DNA of 20,183 bases, from the NCBI GenBank assembly GCA_023375785.1, contig SZWC01001193.1, positions 44,182-64,364 on the forward strand, written 5' to 3'. Every line of letters starts with the position of its first letter. Position 1 is the stretch's first letter. The stretch comes from Penium margaritaceum (lineage: Eukaryota > Streptophyta > Zygnematophyceae > Desmidiales > Peniaceae). The position numbers and the translations under genes were made by a program. This document shows, piece by piece, positions 1 to 9,180 of this stretch. Under the pieces are notes generated by a model, which was not told the DNA's origin, ran no database searches, and worked only from the letters and a program-made list of their open reading frames with translations.

Positions 1-1677
1 GACATCCTGCCTGACCTGGACAGAGAGCTTGCCGAAGGTGAAAAGCCGTTGCGTGATGGATGGGACATCTTCGGGGTGACTCTGGGTGTTGATGAGTGGT
101 CAGACATCCAGATTCGGCCAATCTATTCTGCCATGGCCACGAATGCTGAGGGTACCGTGCATCTGTTCTCCCGTGATGCCACGGGGCTTGTGCGTGATGC
201 AAATCATGTGGCTGCTGTGATTGACCTGGCGATCCAGGAGGTGGGGGCAGAGAAGGTGGTGATGGTTATCACCGACAATGCCTCCACCAACACCAAGGCA
301 TGGACAACTCTGAGGGACAAGTATCCGAGCATTTCTTTCATAGGTTGTGTGGCCCACAGCATTGACCTAGTGCTAAAGGACATTGCAAAGACAGAATGGG
401 GCAGCATTCTGGTGGGGAAAGTTGAGAAGATGGTGACTTTCATGAGGAACAAGGACATTCTCCGGTCATGGATGAAGAAGGAAAGTGGCGGGAAGGTCCT
501 GTTGCCTGCATGTGCCACCCGCTTTGCATCAGTGCATCGCATGCTGAAGCGTATGTTGGTCATGCGGCCAACACTTGAGAAGATGGTGAACAGTAGCACG
601 TGGACTGAAGTGGCTGCTGGTCGTGATGCGGGATATCGCAGGAGAAAGAAGGAGGTGCGCAAGTTGGTCCGGCAGGCTGTCTTTTGGCTGCAGGTGAAGG
701 CACTCTACAATTTGATGACGCCACTGGTGGTGGTGTTACGCAAGGCGGACGCAGCAGGGGGCACGGCAGGCATCATCTATGAGGCACTTCTTGATGCCAC
801 AGAGCAGCTCCGCAGCCTAGGTGTGAACCGTGGCCGCCGCCGTGCAGCAGTGAACCCTGCATGGGTCAAGTGTACCATGGAGCGCTTGTCTGACAGGTGG
901 ACCAATCAGATGTGCTGCCCTGTTTTTGCTGCTGCACGCCGCATCCATCCACAGCATTTTGGACACAAGTTTCATGCAGACGAGAAGGCTGTAGAAGCCT
1001 GGAATCAGGTGGTCAATGCACTCGTGCCAGACGATGAGCAGGTGGCGCTGGATGATGAGTTGGAGGCGTTCTCTAACGGCCGTGTGACGGTGGTGGAGGA
1101 TCCAGCCCGGCAGCAGGATGTGGAAAGGGCCAAGGCAGCAGTGGCAAAGGTGGTGGCTGGTGAGGTGGCGGGATTCCGCTGGCATGCCCGCCATCTGACA
1201 CGTCTGCCTGCTCTCCGCAAGCTGGCAATGCGGCTACTGGTGCAACCGTGCACGTCATCAGAGTGTGAGCGAGCCTTCAGCAAGCACCAGCTGATCCAGA
1301 CTGCTCGCCGAAACAGGCTCAAGACATCAACTTTGGAGCTTCTGGTCCGAGTGAACGTGAGGCTCACCCGCCTGTATGGAAAGGTGAAGGGAAGGAAGCT
1401 GACAGCCGAGCTGAAGCAGTTTGTTGATGATGATCCTGTTGACAGTGGGAGTGAGGTGGATGGGGAGGTGGAGGGAGATGTGGGACCTGAGTGGGACCCA
1501 GACATTGCTGATGCTGAGGTGGAGGGGCAGGATCCTGAGGCGGTTCTAACAGCAACAGGTGCAGGCAATGAGGCAAGTGGAAAGGAGGGTGGGGTAGATG
1601 ATGATGTGGACGAGCAGGACGATGATGACGATGAGGACGAGGACTTGGAGGCAGGAATGGAGACAGAGGGTAAGTGA
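1..1677 (+). CDS. hAT-family transposase (DUF659 plus C-terminal dimerisation domain), 5' end outside window
   Basis: The frame is open from base 1, so the true start is upstream; the first start-like codon at 49 is TTG and is not credible. About 558 codons are visible. The DUF659 / RNase H-like core begins with VDEWSD (first catalytic Asp, codon 31, bases 91-93), followed by VITDNAS (second Asp, codon 92, 274-276) and a GCVAHSIDLVLKD stretch. A large helical insertion follows, then PCTSSECERAFS (catalytic Glu at codon 421 or 423), and the hAT dimerisation motif RNRLKTSTLELLVRVNVRL. The missing N-terminus would normally carry a BED zinc finger. The last 90 or so residues are strongly acidic (runs of Asp and Glu). 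All three catalytic acidic residues are present, so the visible part is compatible with function. The enzyme cuts and rejoins the ends of its own element in the nucleus. The frame ends in an acidic run that continues in another frame (see next entry). Confidence 0.9.
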   Translation, partial: DILPDLDRELAEGEKPLRDGWDIFGVTLGVDEWSDIQIRPIYSAMATNAEGTVHLFSRDATGLVRDANHVAAVIDLAIQEVGAEKVVMVITDNASTNTKAWTTLRDKYPSISFIGCVAHSIDLVLKDIAKTEWGSILVGKVEKMVTFMRNKDILRSWMKKESGGKVLLPACATRFASVHRMLKRMLVMRPTLEKMVNSSTWTEVAAGRDAGYRRRKKEVRKLVRQAVFWLQVKALYNLMTPLVVVLRKADAAGGTAGIIYEALLDATEQLRSLGVNRGRRRAAVNPAWVKCTMERLSDRWTNQMCCPVFAAARRIHPQHFGHKFHADEKAVEAWNQVVNALVPDDEQVALDDELEAFSNGRVTVVEDPARQQDVERAKAAVAKVVAGEVAGFRWHARHLTRLPALRKLAMRLLVQPCTSSECERAFSKHQLIQTARRNRLKTSTLELLVRVNVRLTRLYGKVKGRKLTAELKQFVDDDPVDSGSEVDGEVEGDVGPEWDPDIADAEVEGQDPEAVLTATGAGNEASGKEGGVDDDVDEQDDDDDEDEDLEAGMETEGK

Positions 1678-1978
1678 AGAGGAGGAGATGAGTGAGGAAG
1701 ATGGCGGGCACGAGCCAGATGTTGAGGAGGTGAGCAGGGTTCTGCGCCAGGGAGTTAGAAAGAGGAACGAGCTGGAGGCACCACTGCAGGATGGAAGCGA
1801 AGCACTAGCATCAACTTTGACACATGCCAAACGCAGCTCCACCTCAGCCACTAAGGGTCGTGCAGCAACACCAGCAGCTACACGCCCATCAGCAAGTGCT
1901 GCAGGTTCCCATGCACCCGGCACTAACTCTGCAGCTTCTCCTCCTCGTCCAAAGAGGAACTGTGCCCGTCGTGGCTAG
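1671..1978 (+). pseudogene. Displaced C-terminal tail of the hAT-1 transposase
   Basis: After the stop at 1675-1677 the next frame continues without a break as an acidic segment (VSEEEEMSEEDGG), then a Ser/Thr/Ala/Pro-rich stretch, and ends in a basic PRPKRNC motif that could serve in nuclear import; it stops at 1978. The change in frame falls at the GGG of 1668-1670, so one extra base there would explain it. Alternatively, GTAAGT at 1670-1675 matches a 5' splice-site consensus, and an intron could start here; I see no convincing polypyrimidine-rich acceptor close by. The related second transposase in this window also has a long acidic tail ending in basic residues, which supports this being genuine coding sequence. 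Confidence 0.55.
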
Positions 1979-2390
1979 AGGAATGATTTCCATTGTCTCT
2001 GCAGTGCAGCTGTTTTAGTTGGTAGCATTGGATGGGAATAATGAAGTGAAGGTTTTCTTTTCATGGAACTGGTCAACTTCCACTAGCACACTGTTTCCTC
2101 CTCTACTGTCCAATCAAACTTGCATTGTCCTATTTTGAATGATGAGCAGGTTTTGGTTTCACCTTTCAAAGTTGCATGAAAGTATCTGAAAGTGCTAGAC
2201 TGACCAGAATGCTAAGTACACGACTGGTGGTGAAATTTGCATCATAGCATCATAGAATGAGACTTTTGAAAAAAAACATAAGACTCATAATGTGTCTATT
2301 TTCAGTCTATGTTAATGCTGGATGCAAACAGGAGGTGTTCTCTGTAGAATGTAGTCTGTGAATGAGCCGTTCTGGGGGTCTGAACACAAA
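1979..2390 (+). other. 3' noncoding region of hAT-1
   Basis: No coding frame is supported here. The sequence is AT-richer than the transposase gene and contains short A runs (for example around 2268-2278). No exact AATAAA signal is present. It lies between the transposase tail and the terminal motif block, so it is read as transposon 3' untranslated and subterminal DNA. Confidence 0.5.
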
Positions 2391-2466
2391 CGACTTCCGA
2401 CTTAGCATAGAAACCACCGACTTTCGACTTTCGACTTCCGACTTGGACGTCGACTTCGACTTGGGG
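2391..2466 (+). repeat. Subterminal CGACTT motif cluster at the hAT-1 right end
   Basis: Eight copies of CGACTT start at 2391, 2398, 2418, 2425, 2432, 2439, 2451 and 2457, four of them spaced exactly 7 bases apart. hAT elements such as Ac carry clusters of short motifs near their ends that bind the transposase. A cluster at the edge of the transposon, ending in CTTGGGG, fits that role. The assignment as a binding-site array is inference from position. Confidence 0.55.
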
Positions 2467-2470
2467 AAGT

Positions 2471-2961
2471 GAACATGGCCACACATAGTGAAATTCTTTG
2501 GTCATGGTCAGTGACATATGCTTACTTTGATTGGTCATTGTGCATGGTAGCCACACCGTGCCATGAATCATTGAAGGTCTTTGTACTTGCTAGTTAATAA
2601 CTAGTATTCCCAAACCAGTATTTCGCCCTCTGACCATTTGTGACTCGTATTATGATTTGTTTACGTTGACCACACATAGTGAATGTCTTCCGTTATGGTC
2701 AGTGACATATGCCTTCTTTGGTTGGTCTTTCTGCGCGGTAGCCACACCGTGCCACCACTAATTGAGATTCTTTGTACCTGCTAGTTGATAACTAGTATTC
2801 CCAAACCATTGTTTCCCCCTTTGACCATTGGTAACTTGTATGATGAGTTGTCAACATTAATCACACATCCGAAAACTCTTTGGTCATGCTCAGTGGCTTA
2901 GGCCTACTTTGGTTGGTCGTTATGCATGGTAGCAACACCGTACCACAACGTATTGTAGTCG
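2471..2961 (+). repeat. 191-bp satellite, block 1 (about 2.6 monomers)
   Basis: Tandem monomers are anchored on the GCATGGTAGCCACACCG segment, whose ATGG (or its equivalent) falls at 2544, 2735 and 2926, giving spacings of exactly 191. Monomers share GGTCATGGTCAGTGAC, CCACACATAGTGAAATTC and the CTAGTT-nnn-AACTAG dyad with the later blocks. The block begins next to the hAT-1 end and breaks off near 2961 partway through a monomer. Confidence 0.9.
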
Positions 2962-4460
2962 TGCTGAGAAGGTGTGTGTGTGCTTGATGCTGGTGGGGGA
3001 GTATGTAGCTGTGGTGGATGCATCTGTGTTTAAAGAAGACGCAGGGGTTGATCCGGTGTTGCATGCAGAGGAGAGGAAATGTTGTAGAGGAATGGAGGAG
3101 TTAGTGATGGACAAGGTCGACTGCAAGCGTGAGGAGGGAACTGTAGAGACTGGAGCTTTGGAGAAGGCCTAGAGAAAGTGTGAGTGTTCGTTCGAGGCCA
3201 GTTGGTCAAGCATGAGGTCTATTCGTGAAGGTGTCAGAGTGGTGAATGCTAGAGGAGGTGATTCAGTTGATCGGGCAGGAGCATGTCTGGTCTGTTTGGC
3301 GGCTCTAGGCAATGAGAATTCCGTATTAAGCTGTTGACGTAGATTTTTTGTTTGTAGGCAAGAGGAGTGGGACTCGCCAGACAGTACATGCGACGAAGAT
3401 GCCTTGGTTGGTGTTGACGTCGCCGAGACCATGGTGCAGATGGAACTGGTGTTGGCGTGTCCTGTGCTGAGAAGACAACAGCTGATAGCTGATAGGGTCT
3501 TGGTGAGAAGACATCAGCTGTGAATGGTGATGAGGATGAGCCCTTTTTTGGTGATGCCTCAGGCTCAGCTGAAACAGGATCAGTGTTAGTTAAGTTTTTG
3601 GAGAATGTGAGAGTGGAGGTTATGTGCGTTGGCTGGAGGAGTTGCTGTTGTGCTGTGTTGACAGTTGAAAGAGTGAGGATTTGACTGGTTGCTGCAGATG
3701 ATTTTGTCTTGCGCAAAAGCTGAGGGCCAGTGTAGGTAAAGATGCAGGCATGGCTAGTGCAGAAGTAGAGTAGAGCAGGATCTGGGCTTACATTAAGGAA
3801 GATTCCCATGAAGAAGGTGAGTCCAAAAAGAAGGCGACCAAAACTCAGTTGGGCCTAGTAGGAGTGATCAGTAGTTGCCGTCATAATTTTGTGGTGCGCT
3901 GAGAAGCAGAACAAGGGTGTTTGCCACATTCTTGCAACATTCAAAAGGAGCAGTTCTTTCTTGTGTTCTCGGATTTAGATGCTGGATCATGAGAAGGAGA
4001 CAGATCTGTCGATGCAAAGTGGAGGGCTGCTGCAGAGGATGCTGTTTGTCATGTGAGCTGAGATTGAATCCGAGGCGTACTTCAGAGGATAGGTAAACTG
4101 TCGTGGTTATTGAATGGTAAAGCTTAGAGGGAGAGGATGAAATCACTGCTTTGACATTGGGATGTCCGCTGTGAGAACTGAACACTTTGCTGCTGGACGA
4201 CTGTTGCTTCAGCTGCAGCTATTGCTGCTGTTTTGCTTTCCGTGTGTAGCACAATCACTACGCTGTGCCCATACACAGTTCAAAGATGGTGTTCACACGA
4301 TGCTGTGGGATGATGTAGGACGAGACTATCTTTGAGTGGAAGATGGTGCTGCTACTGCTGCTGTGACGGTCGCTGGCGGTTCGGTGAAGAAAAGCTTCAA
4401 CGTTGCATTTCAGCGGCAGTCATGCTGAAGAGGAAGATGATAAGAGCACGTTCCTTCCCT
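2962..4460 (-). other. Unrecognised DNA, possibly internal region of a - strand LTR element
   Basis: No protein domain is recognisable on either strand. The longest frame is 186 codons on the - strand (3249-3809). It is Ser/Pro/Thr-rich without motifs, and I do not accept it as a gene. The sequence lies downstream, in - strand sense, of an LTR-end and primer-binding-site signature at 4461-4474, so it may be the internal part of a nonautonomous retroelement. I found no second LTR, and the satellite breaks on the two sides at different phases of the monomer, so no clean insertion boundaries can be given. Confidence 0.3.
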
Positions 4461-4474
4461 CTGCTCTGATAACA
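4461..4474 (-). other. tRNA-iMet-type primer-binding site, - strand
   Basis: Read on the - strand this is TGTTATCAGAGCAG, one base different from the TGGTATCAGAGC core that pairs with the 3' end of initiator-methionine tRNA and primes reverse transcription in many plant LTR retrotransposons. It directly follows a sequence ending in CTTAACA, as expected for the LTR end. The adjoining sequence is homologous to the region just before 8423, where a second such site lies on the + strand. Confidence 0.6.
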
Positions 4475-5100
4475 TGTTAAGAAAATATGAGTAACGGAGA
4501 GTGCAAAGACGTAGACAGAATGATGGTGCAGAAGCTGTGATGAAGGTGTAGAGTGCTGATGGAATGATGACATTACAGAGTTAGCATAAGGGATAAGTGC
4601 ACGAGGAGCAGAAGCGATGAAGCACTGAGGAGGCACGGATGATGATGGGACGCGTCTGGACGTATTATCAGAGGTACGGGCGCTGAGAGATTGCAGAGTA
4701 TGCCGCAGCAATCGAGGCGGGGGCGAGAGCCAGAGGGCCGAGGTGTGGGCTAAGATGAGGTGGAGGAGCGATGCTTGAAGGTGGGCACAGTGCAGTCAAG
4801 TACGGGCGCTGATGAGAGAGTGGATGCCGCAGCCGAGGAGGCAGGCACAGGGAACAAAGATAGGAGGAGGCTGCAGCACCAAGGAGCGGGCAAGGGAGCC
4901 GGCAGAGACTCAGCCACCAAAAGCGGGAGAATATACGAGAAGAGCGAGTGAGCGGAAGCGAAGGAGCCAGGTCTCAAGCCGGGAATGGCAGGCATGTGAG
5001 AGGTGATGAGTGAGAGAGAGAAAAGACGCCGCAGCCTCAAACGCGGGCTCGAACATGAGTGAACCAAACATAGTTGATTAGAAGAACACAAGCACATACA
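4475..5100 (-). mobile_element. LTR remnant next to the - strand primer-binding site
   Basis: In - strand sense this C/T-rich stretch runs into the primer-binding site and ends in CA, as a 5' LTR would. Bases 4475-4640 match 8250-8422 of the + strand, both ending at a primer-binding site (shared segments include CAGCTTCTGCACCATC). The outer end is not defined; 5100 is only where the C/T-rich character fades. The matching 3' LTR was not found. A C/T-rich frame on the - strand (4750-5097) has no family resemblance and is not called. Confidence 0.5.
4674..4925 (+). repeat. Diverged tandem duplication, about 126 bp unit
   Basis: GTACGGGCGCTGA occurs at 4674 and at 4800, followed in both cases by a related stretch (GATGCCGCAGC in the second, ATGCCGCAGCAATC in the first). 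The second halves of the units are more diverged. It lies inside the LTR remnant, where short internal duplications are common. Confidence 0.55.
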
Positions 5101-6050
5101 ATTGCATTAAGTATCTAGGCCTAGGCTTATCCTAGCGCTGATTGCTCGGGCGGCTTTCATGAGTGGTGACACCTTAGGCACCGTGTTGCTAGTGCTGTTG
5201 CTGCTGTAGGTAGCGTCACGGAACGACGCCGAAGCTGTCCTTACGCCTCGGACCCAGGAGTTTGGTCCGTTGTGGTTGGCGTGTGGAGGTGCGGATGTTT
5301 GGCTTCGCTTTGCGAGGACCGCACCGTGAGGCTGGCCGTTGAAAAACCGGCGAGGGAAGCTGCCTGCTGCTAAGGTGGCGGGATAGTCGAAAAATGGTTA
5401 GCTGACTGTTTGCTCGTGTTACCCGTTGGTCCTGTCTCGAGGTAGAGAAGGTGAACCTGGTCTCTGGGATATTTGCTGGTGCAAAATGTTTGTGGCTAGG
5501 GGGCAGATTAGTAAATTTCTCCAGTATCTAGTCGGTGGAGTTTCTTGTGACAACTGTTGATTATTTTTGATACCCACCGTCAATGTCGCAAGACATTTGG
5601 CTTTGAACAGTGCGATGGTTTTTTTTGGGAGGATAGGAAGGATATCTTTGGGGATGCAAGCACATCCGCTGCATGAATGAGCGTGGCCATGGTCGTGAAT
5701 GGTGGTATGGCGGCTTGTGATGAGTGAAGAGTGGAGGATCAGTGGGTGGAGAAAGACGAGTGGATCTGAGTTGTTTCTGATCCCCATGTAATGGAGAAAA
5801 GAGAGGGAAAAGGTCTGATTGAACAGAATTGGGAGGCTATGAGATGTCAGGCAAATGAGATGGACGGAGGAGGAAGTCAAAGGGAGCTGAGGCAAGGGGG
5901 CTGAGAGGAGAAAGCAGTTTGGTGCTGCTTCGTGATGCTATTTTGTTGATCTCATAAAGAGTTGTCAAAGAAACAGAAGATTGGTTTTAGATGAAAGTGA
6001 ATGGGAACACTTCTACAGTGGCCACTACCAGCCGCCCACTCTCATCCAAA
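5101..6050. other. Unassigned spacer between LTR remnant and satellite
   Basis: Nothing here is recognisable as a gene or element. A 158-codon - strand frame (5419-5895) is Ser/His/Leu-rich with no motif and is not supported. The region ends where the satellite starts abruptly at 6051. It may be the rest of the LTR remnant or another decayed insertion. Confidence 0.3.
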
Positions 6051-7283
6051 CTGACCATCATAGTGAAATCCTTCGATCATGATACGTGACATCTGCCTAC
6101 TTTGGTTGGTCATTGTGTATGGTAGCCACACCGTGCCACTACTTATTGAAGATGTGTATACTTGCTAGTTGATACCTAGTATTCCCAAATCATTGTTTCT
6201 CCCTCTAACCATTTGTGACTTGTGTTATGAGTTGTCAACATTTACCATGCATAGTGGAATTCTTTGTTCATAGTCAGTGACATATGCCTGCTTTGGTTGG
6301 TCATTGTGCATGGTGGCCACACTGTGCCACTATGTATTGAAGGTCTTTGTACTTGCTAGTTCATACCTAGTGTGTCCCAAACCATTGTTTCCCCCTCTGA
6401 CCATTTGTGACTCGTGTTGTGAGCTATCAACGTTGGCCACACCCAGTGAAATTCTTTGGTCATGGTCAGTGACATATTCCTGCTTTGGTTGGTCATTGTA
6501 CATGGTAACCACACCATGCCGCTACTTGTTGAAGGTCTTTGTACTTGATAGTTGATAACCAGTGTTCCCAAGCCATTGTTTCCTCCTCTGATCATTTGTG
6601 ATTCGTGTTATGAGTTGTCAACGTTGACCACACATAGTGTAATTCTTTGTTCATGATCAGCGACAAATGCATACTTTGGTTGGTCCTTGTGCATGGTAGC
6701 CACACCGTGCCACTAATTATTGTAGATATTTGTACTTGCTAGTTGATAACTAGTATTCCCAAACCATTGTATCTCCCTCAGACCATTTGTGACTCGTATT
6801 TTGAGTTTTCTGCATTGACCACACATAGTGAAAGTCTTTGGTCATGGTCCGTGACGTATGCCTACTATGGTGGGTCACTGTGCATGGTAGCAACACCGTG
6901 CTACTACGTATTGAAGATTTTTGTACTTGCTAGTCAATAACTAGAATTCCCAAATCATTGTTTCCCCCTCTGACCATTTGTGACTCGTATTATGAGTTGT
7001 CAACGTTGACCACACACAGTGAACTTCTTTGGTCATAGTCAGTGACATATGCCTACTTTGGTTTGTCACTGTGCATGGTAGTCACACTGTGCCACTAACT
7101 ATTGAAGGCCTTTGTACTTGCTAGTTGATAACTAGTATTCCCAAACCATTTTTTCCCCCTCTTACCATTTGTTACTCGTATTGTGGATTTTCAATGTTGA
7201 CCACACATAGTGAAATTCTTGAATCATGGTCAGTGACGTCTCCCAAATTTTGTTGGTCATTGTGCATGGTAGCCACACCGTGC
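6051..7283 (+). repeat. 191-bp satellite, block 2 (about 6.4 monomers)
   Basis: The ATGG anchor (ATTG-TG-CATGG or its variants) falls at 6119, 6310, 6502, 6693, 6884, 7075 and 7266, with spacings of 191, 192, 191, 191, 191 and 191. The last monomer is interrupted at 7283 by the LTR retrotransposon and continues in the same phase at 16419. Short frames inside (for example 6277-6555) are by-products of the repeat and are not genes. Confidence 0.95.
7279..7283. repeat. Target-site duplication, left copy (CGTGC)
   Basis: Five bases CGTGC precede the TGTCAG start of the 5' LTR and recur directly after the 3' LTR. They belong to the satellite sequence CACACCGTGCCACTAC, so the insertion point inside a monomer can be placed to the base. 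Confidence 0.9.
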
Positions 7284-7954
7284 TGTCAGAATAAGTGTAT
7301 CCGCCAGGGCAAACCAACAAGCAGGCTTGACTGTTCCTGGTGAAGCATACCTTCTCGCGTACATTCCGAGTATTGTCAATAACGGTTCAGCTCCGGCATG
7401 AACCACCTTGGTTGACCACTTACACAAACCGTTGGCGATTGCTACCGATCAACAGCACGATACGGAGTGATACCCTGATAAGTGGCCCCACCGCAAGCAC
7501 GTCCGGCTAGTACACACGAAGAAATTGTTTTTAACTTGTTTTGGATCGACTTTTGATATAAGGAGTATGTTCATGGCCTCCTAATTCAACCCAGAACATC
7601 AATTTTCATTTTAATCGCCCTTGTTTCCGCGACTTCTTCGCTGTGTCTCAGCTCTGCTTGCTCTTCGCTCATTCTTCCATCACCAACCAATCTCAGTCCT
7701 CGCACCTCTTCACTTCGTGACTCTTGCTCCTCCGCTCATCCTGACTTGTCCATCAAACTCTTCGCTATTGCCTTCAATCCTCTCTCATCAATCTTGAGTA
7801 TACCTCACCACCATGTCCTGCCTTCAGGCTAACCTGCAAATTCTCACTCTCTGACTAACTCTCACTCTTTTTCCAGCTCTCCTCCGTACGTCTGCGCATG
7901 TCAATGCTTCTTGCTTTTGTCGTCACTCATCCTGCATGCTACATTCTTGTGACA
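7284..7954 (+). repeat. 5' long terminal repeat
   Basis: This matches 15749-16418 along its length, beginning TGTCAGAATAAGTGTATCCG in both copies, with an identical TCAGCTCCGGCATGAACCAC block. It ends TTGTGACA just before the primer-binding site. TGTCA and TGACA form the short terminal inverted repeat typical of LTRs. Confidence 0.95.
7554..7563 (+). promoter_or_regulatory. TATA-like element of the 5' LTR
   Basis: GATATAAGGA lies about 270 bases into the LTR, and the equivalent CTATAAGGA is kept at 16021-16029 in the 3' LTR despite overall divergence. This is the expected position for the retroelement promoter, with transcription starting a few tens of bases downstream. The call is by motif and conservation only. 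Confidence 0.5.
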
Positions 7955-7968
7955 TGGTATCAGAGCCA
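7955..7968 (+). other. Primer-binding site for initiator-methionine tRNA
   Basis: TGGTATCAGAGCCA starts at the base after the 5' LTR ends. It matches the classic site complementary to the 3' end of plant initiator tRNA-Met, used to prime minus-strand DNA synthesis. Confidence 0.9.
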
Positions 7969-8249
7969 CAGGCTTGATTCATTCCTCAGTTCAATCTTCA
8001 GCTCATTGCTTCCGTAAAGATTCTCAAGCCCTCAGCCCCTCGCTTCCGCTCAGGAATCTGGCCCTCGTTCAGCTGTTGTCTCATTGACGTCACAGTGAAC
8101 TACGCATCCGGTGTCTGTTCATTGCCATCCTGCCTTAATCTCCAGCATACTTGCACCAAGTGCTCTGTGGCCCGTGGCCCGCGCTTCGGTGCTTTCAGCC
8201 CTAATCAAGCTTTCATCTACTCTTGAAGTGGTCCGCTTCTTTACTCATC

Positions 8250-8436
8250 CTCAGCGGTTCGTCGCCTCCGCTCCTTCCGATGTCTTCTCTTGCCCGCATC
8301 CAATCCTCCTGCTATGATGTCATCTCTCCGTCAGCGCCCCCCCCTTCGTGGCAGCTTCTGCACCATCCGCACCATCTGTTATCCACTCCTCTGCATAATC
8401 CGCTGCCTCCATTTTCCTGACATGGTATCACAGCCC
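8250..8436 (+). mobile_element. Second LTR-end plus primer-binding site nested in the leader
   Basis: About 470 bases after the first primer-binding site, a sequence ending CCTGACA at 8422 is followed by TGGTATCACAGCCC (8423-8436), again the initiator-tRNA type with one change in the core. The preceding 170 bases match the - strand LTR remnant at 4475-4640. Either a second LTR element inserted or recombined here, or the LTR element is a composite built from two related families. No matching second LTR was found downstream. Confidence 0.6.
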
Positions 8437-8708
8437 AGCAAAAGATTCTTCTTGCTTCGACGCTCTCACTCTCATTACTGACGCCTGAAACGCCAAGACA
8501 AACCGCACCTCCTCTGTCCTGCCATCCTCCTCAGCCGACATCAGTTGCATCAATACCGCAGCGCACGTGGGTCGCCCCTGGACCCAGTTCCACAGCCGTG
8601 TCAACCAGAGACGTGTATGGGCGCGCCCTTGTGACAAGGAAAACTGCCTCCTTCACCACCAATCTCCCACACTGCAGCATTCAAAGCCTTAGATCGTCAC
8701 CATCTTGA

Positions 8709-9180
8709 ACTCCTTGTGCTTCTCACATCATTTTGACCTTCGAGTGCTCTTCTCCTCTTTCAGAAGTTCAACTTCCTCTCCAGGATTACTACCTGGACTG
8801 TTACTACAATGACTACTTTTATCCTGCTGATCTGCTCACTTCGCATCAAGCCTCCTCTGCCAAAACTACCCTAGATCATGCCGGCGGTCTGGGACTCCTC
8901 CTCTAACCCGACACTCCAGCATTCTCCCGTGAGGAACTGAATACGTTCATGCTTCTTAACAACGGCACAACCATCGATGGCTGCTCCTCAAGCTGTGGCA
9001 GTTTTCATCACCAAAGTGAAGCCGTGCGTCAAAATACATGCCTGCGGCAACGTTCAGTACTTCTTCATCGTCAACTACCCACAACAGCTCCAGGAGCACT
9101 CTCTGCCTTCAACTCCGCTAAAGCTTCCAGCCACTTCCGCTTCCTTCTCCGATCAACATTCATTGCCTTCCACTAACCAC
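8709..9180 (+). pseudogene. Decayed coding sequence, unrecognised
   Basis: One frame reads through 8709-8947, rich in Tyr and Asp (DYYLDCYYNDYFYPADLL), has a TAA stop at 8904-8906, and then continues with FSREELNTFMLLNNG. From about 8977 a neighbouring frame reads AVAVFITKVKPCVKIHACG followed by YFFIVNYPQQ. This composition is protein-like and differs from the Ser/Pro/His-rich translations of the surrounding C/T-rich DNA. It may be a remnant of the retroelement's Gag region or of a captured gene. I do not recognise a family, and chance cannot be excluded. Confidence 0.3.

Larger units (their letters stand above)
1..2470 (+). mobile_element. hAT DNA transposon (hAT-1), 3' part
   Basis: This is the right-hand part of a hAT-superfamily transposon. 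It holds most of the transposase reading frame, about 0.5 kb of AT-richer noncoding sequence, and a terminal block of CGACTT motifs ending in CTTGGGG near 2466. The 191-bp satellite begins immediately after that, so this is taken as the element's right end, inserted in satellite DNA. The left end lies outside the window, so the terminal inverted repeat and 8-bp target duplication expected for hAT elements cannot be verified. Right boundary uncertain by about 10 bases. Confidence 0.7.

Noticed and set aside
1005-1711. Long - strand frames opposite the hAT-1 transposase
   Set aside because: Shadows of the acidic and Gly/Ala-rich coding sequence. The + strand frame has unmistakable hAT motifs.
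2962-3000. TGCTGAGAAGG as the left LTR end of the - strand retroelement
   Set aside because: It does not match the LTR end at 4475 beyond the first few bases, and the flanking satellite phases do not agree.
3249-3809. 186-codon - strand frame
   Set aside because: No motif or family resemblance. The length is unremarkable for G/A-rich sequence read on the opposite strand.
6051-7283. Short frames suggesting small genes between satellite anchors
   Set aside because: They repeat with the 191-bp period and are interrupted differently in each monomer.
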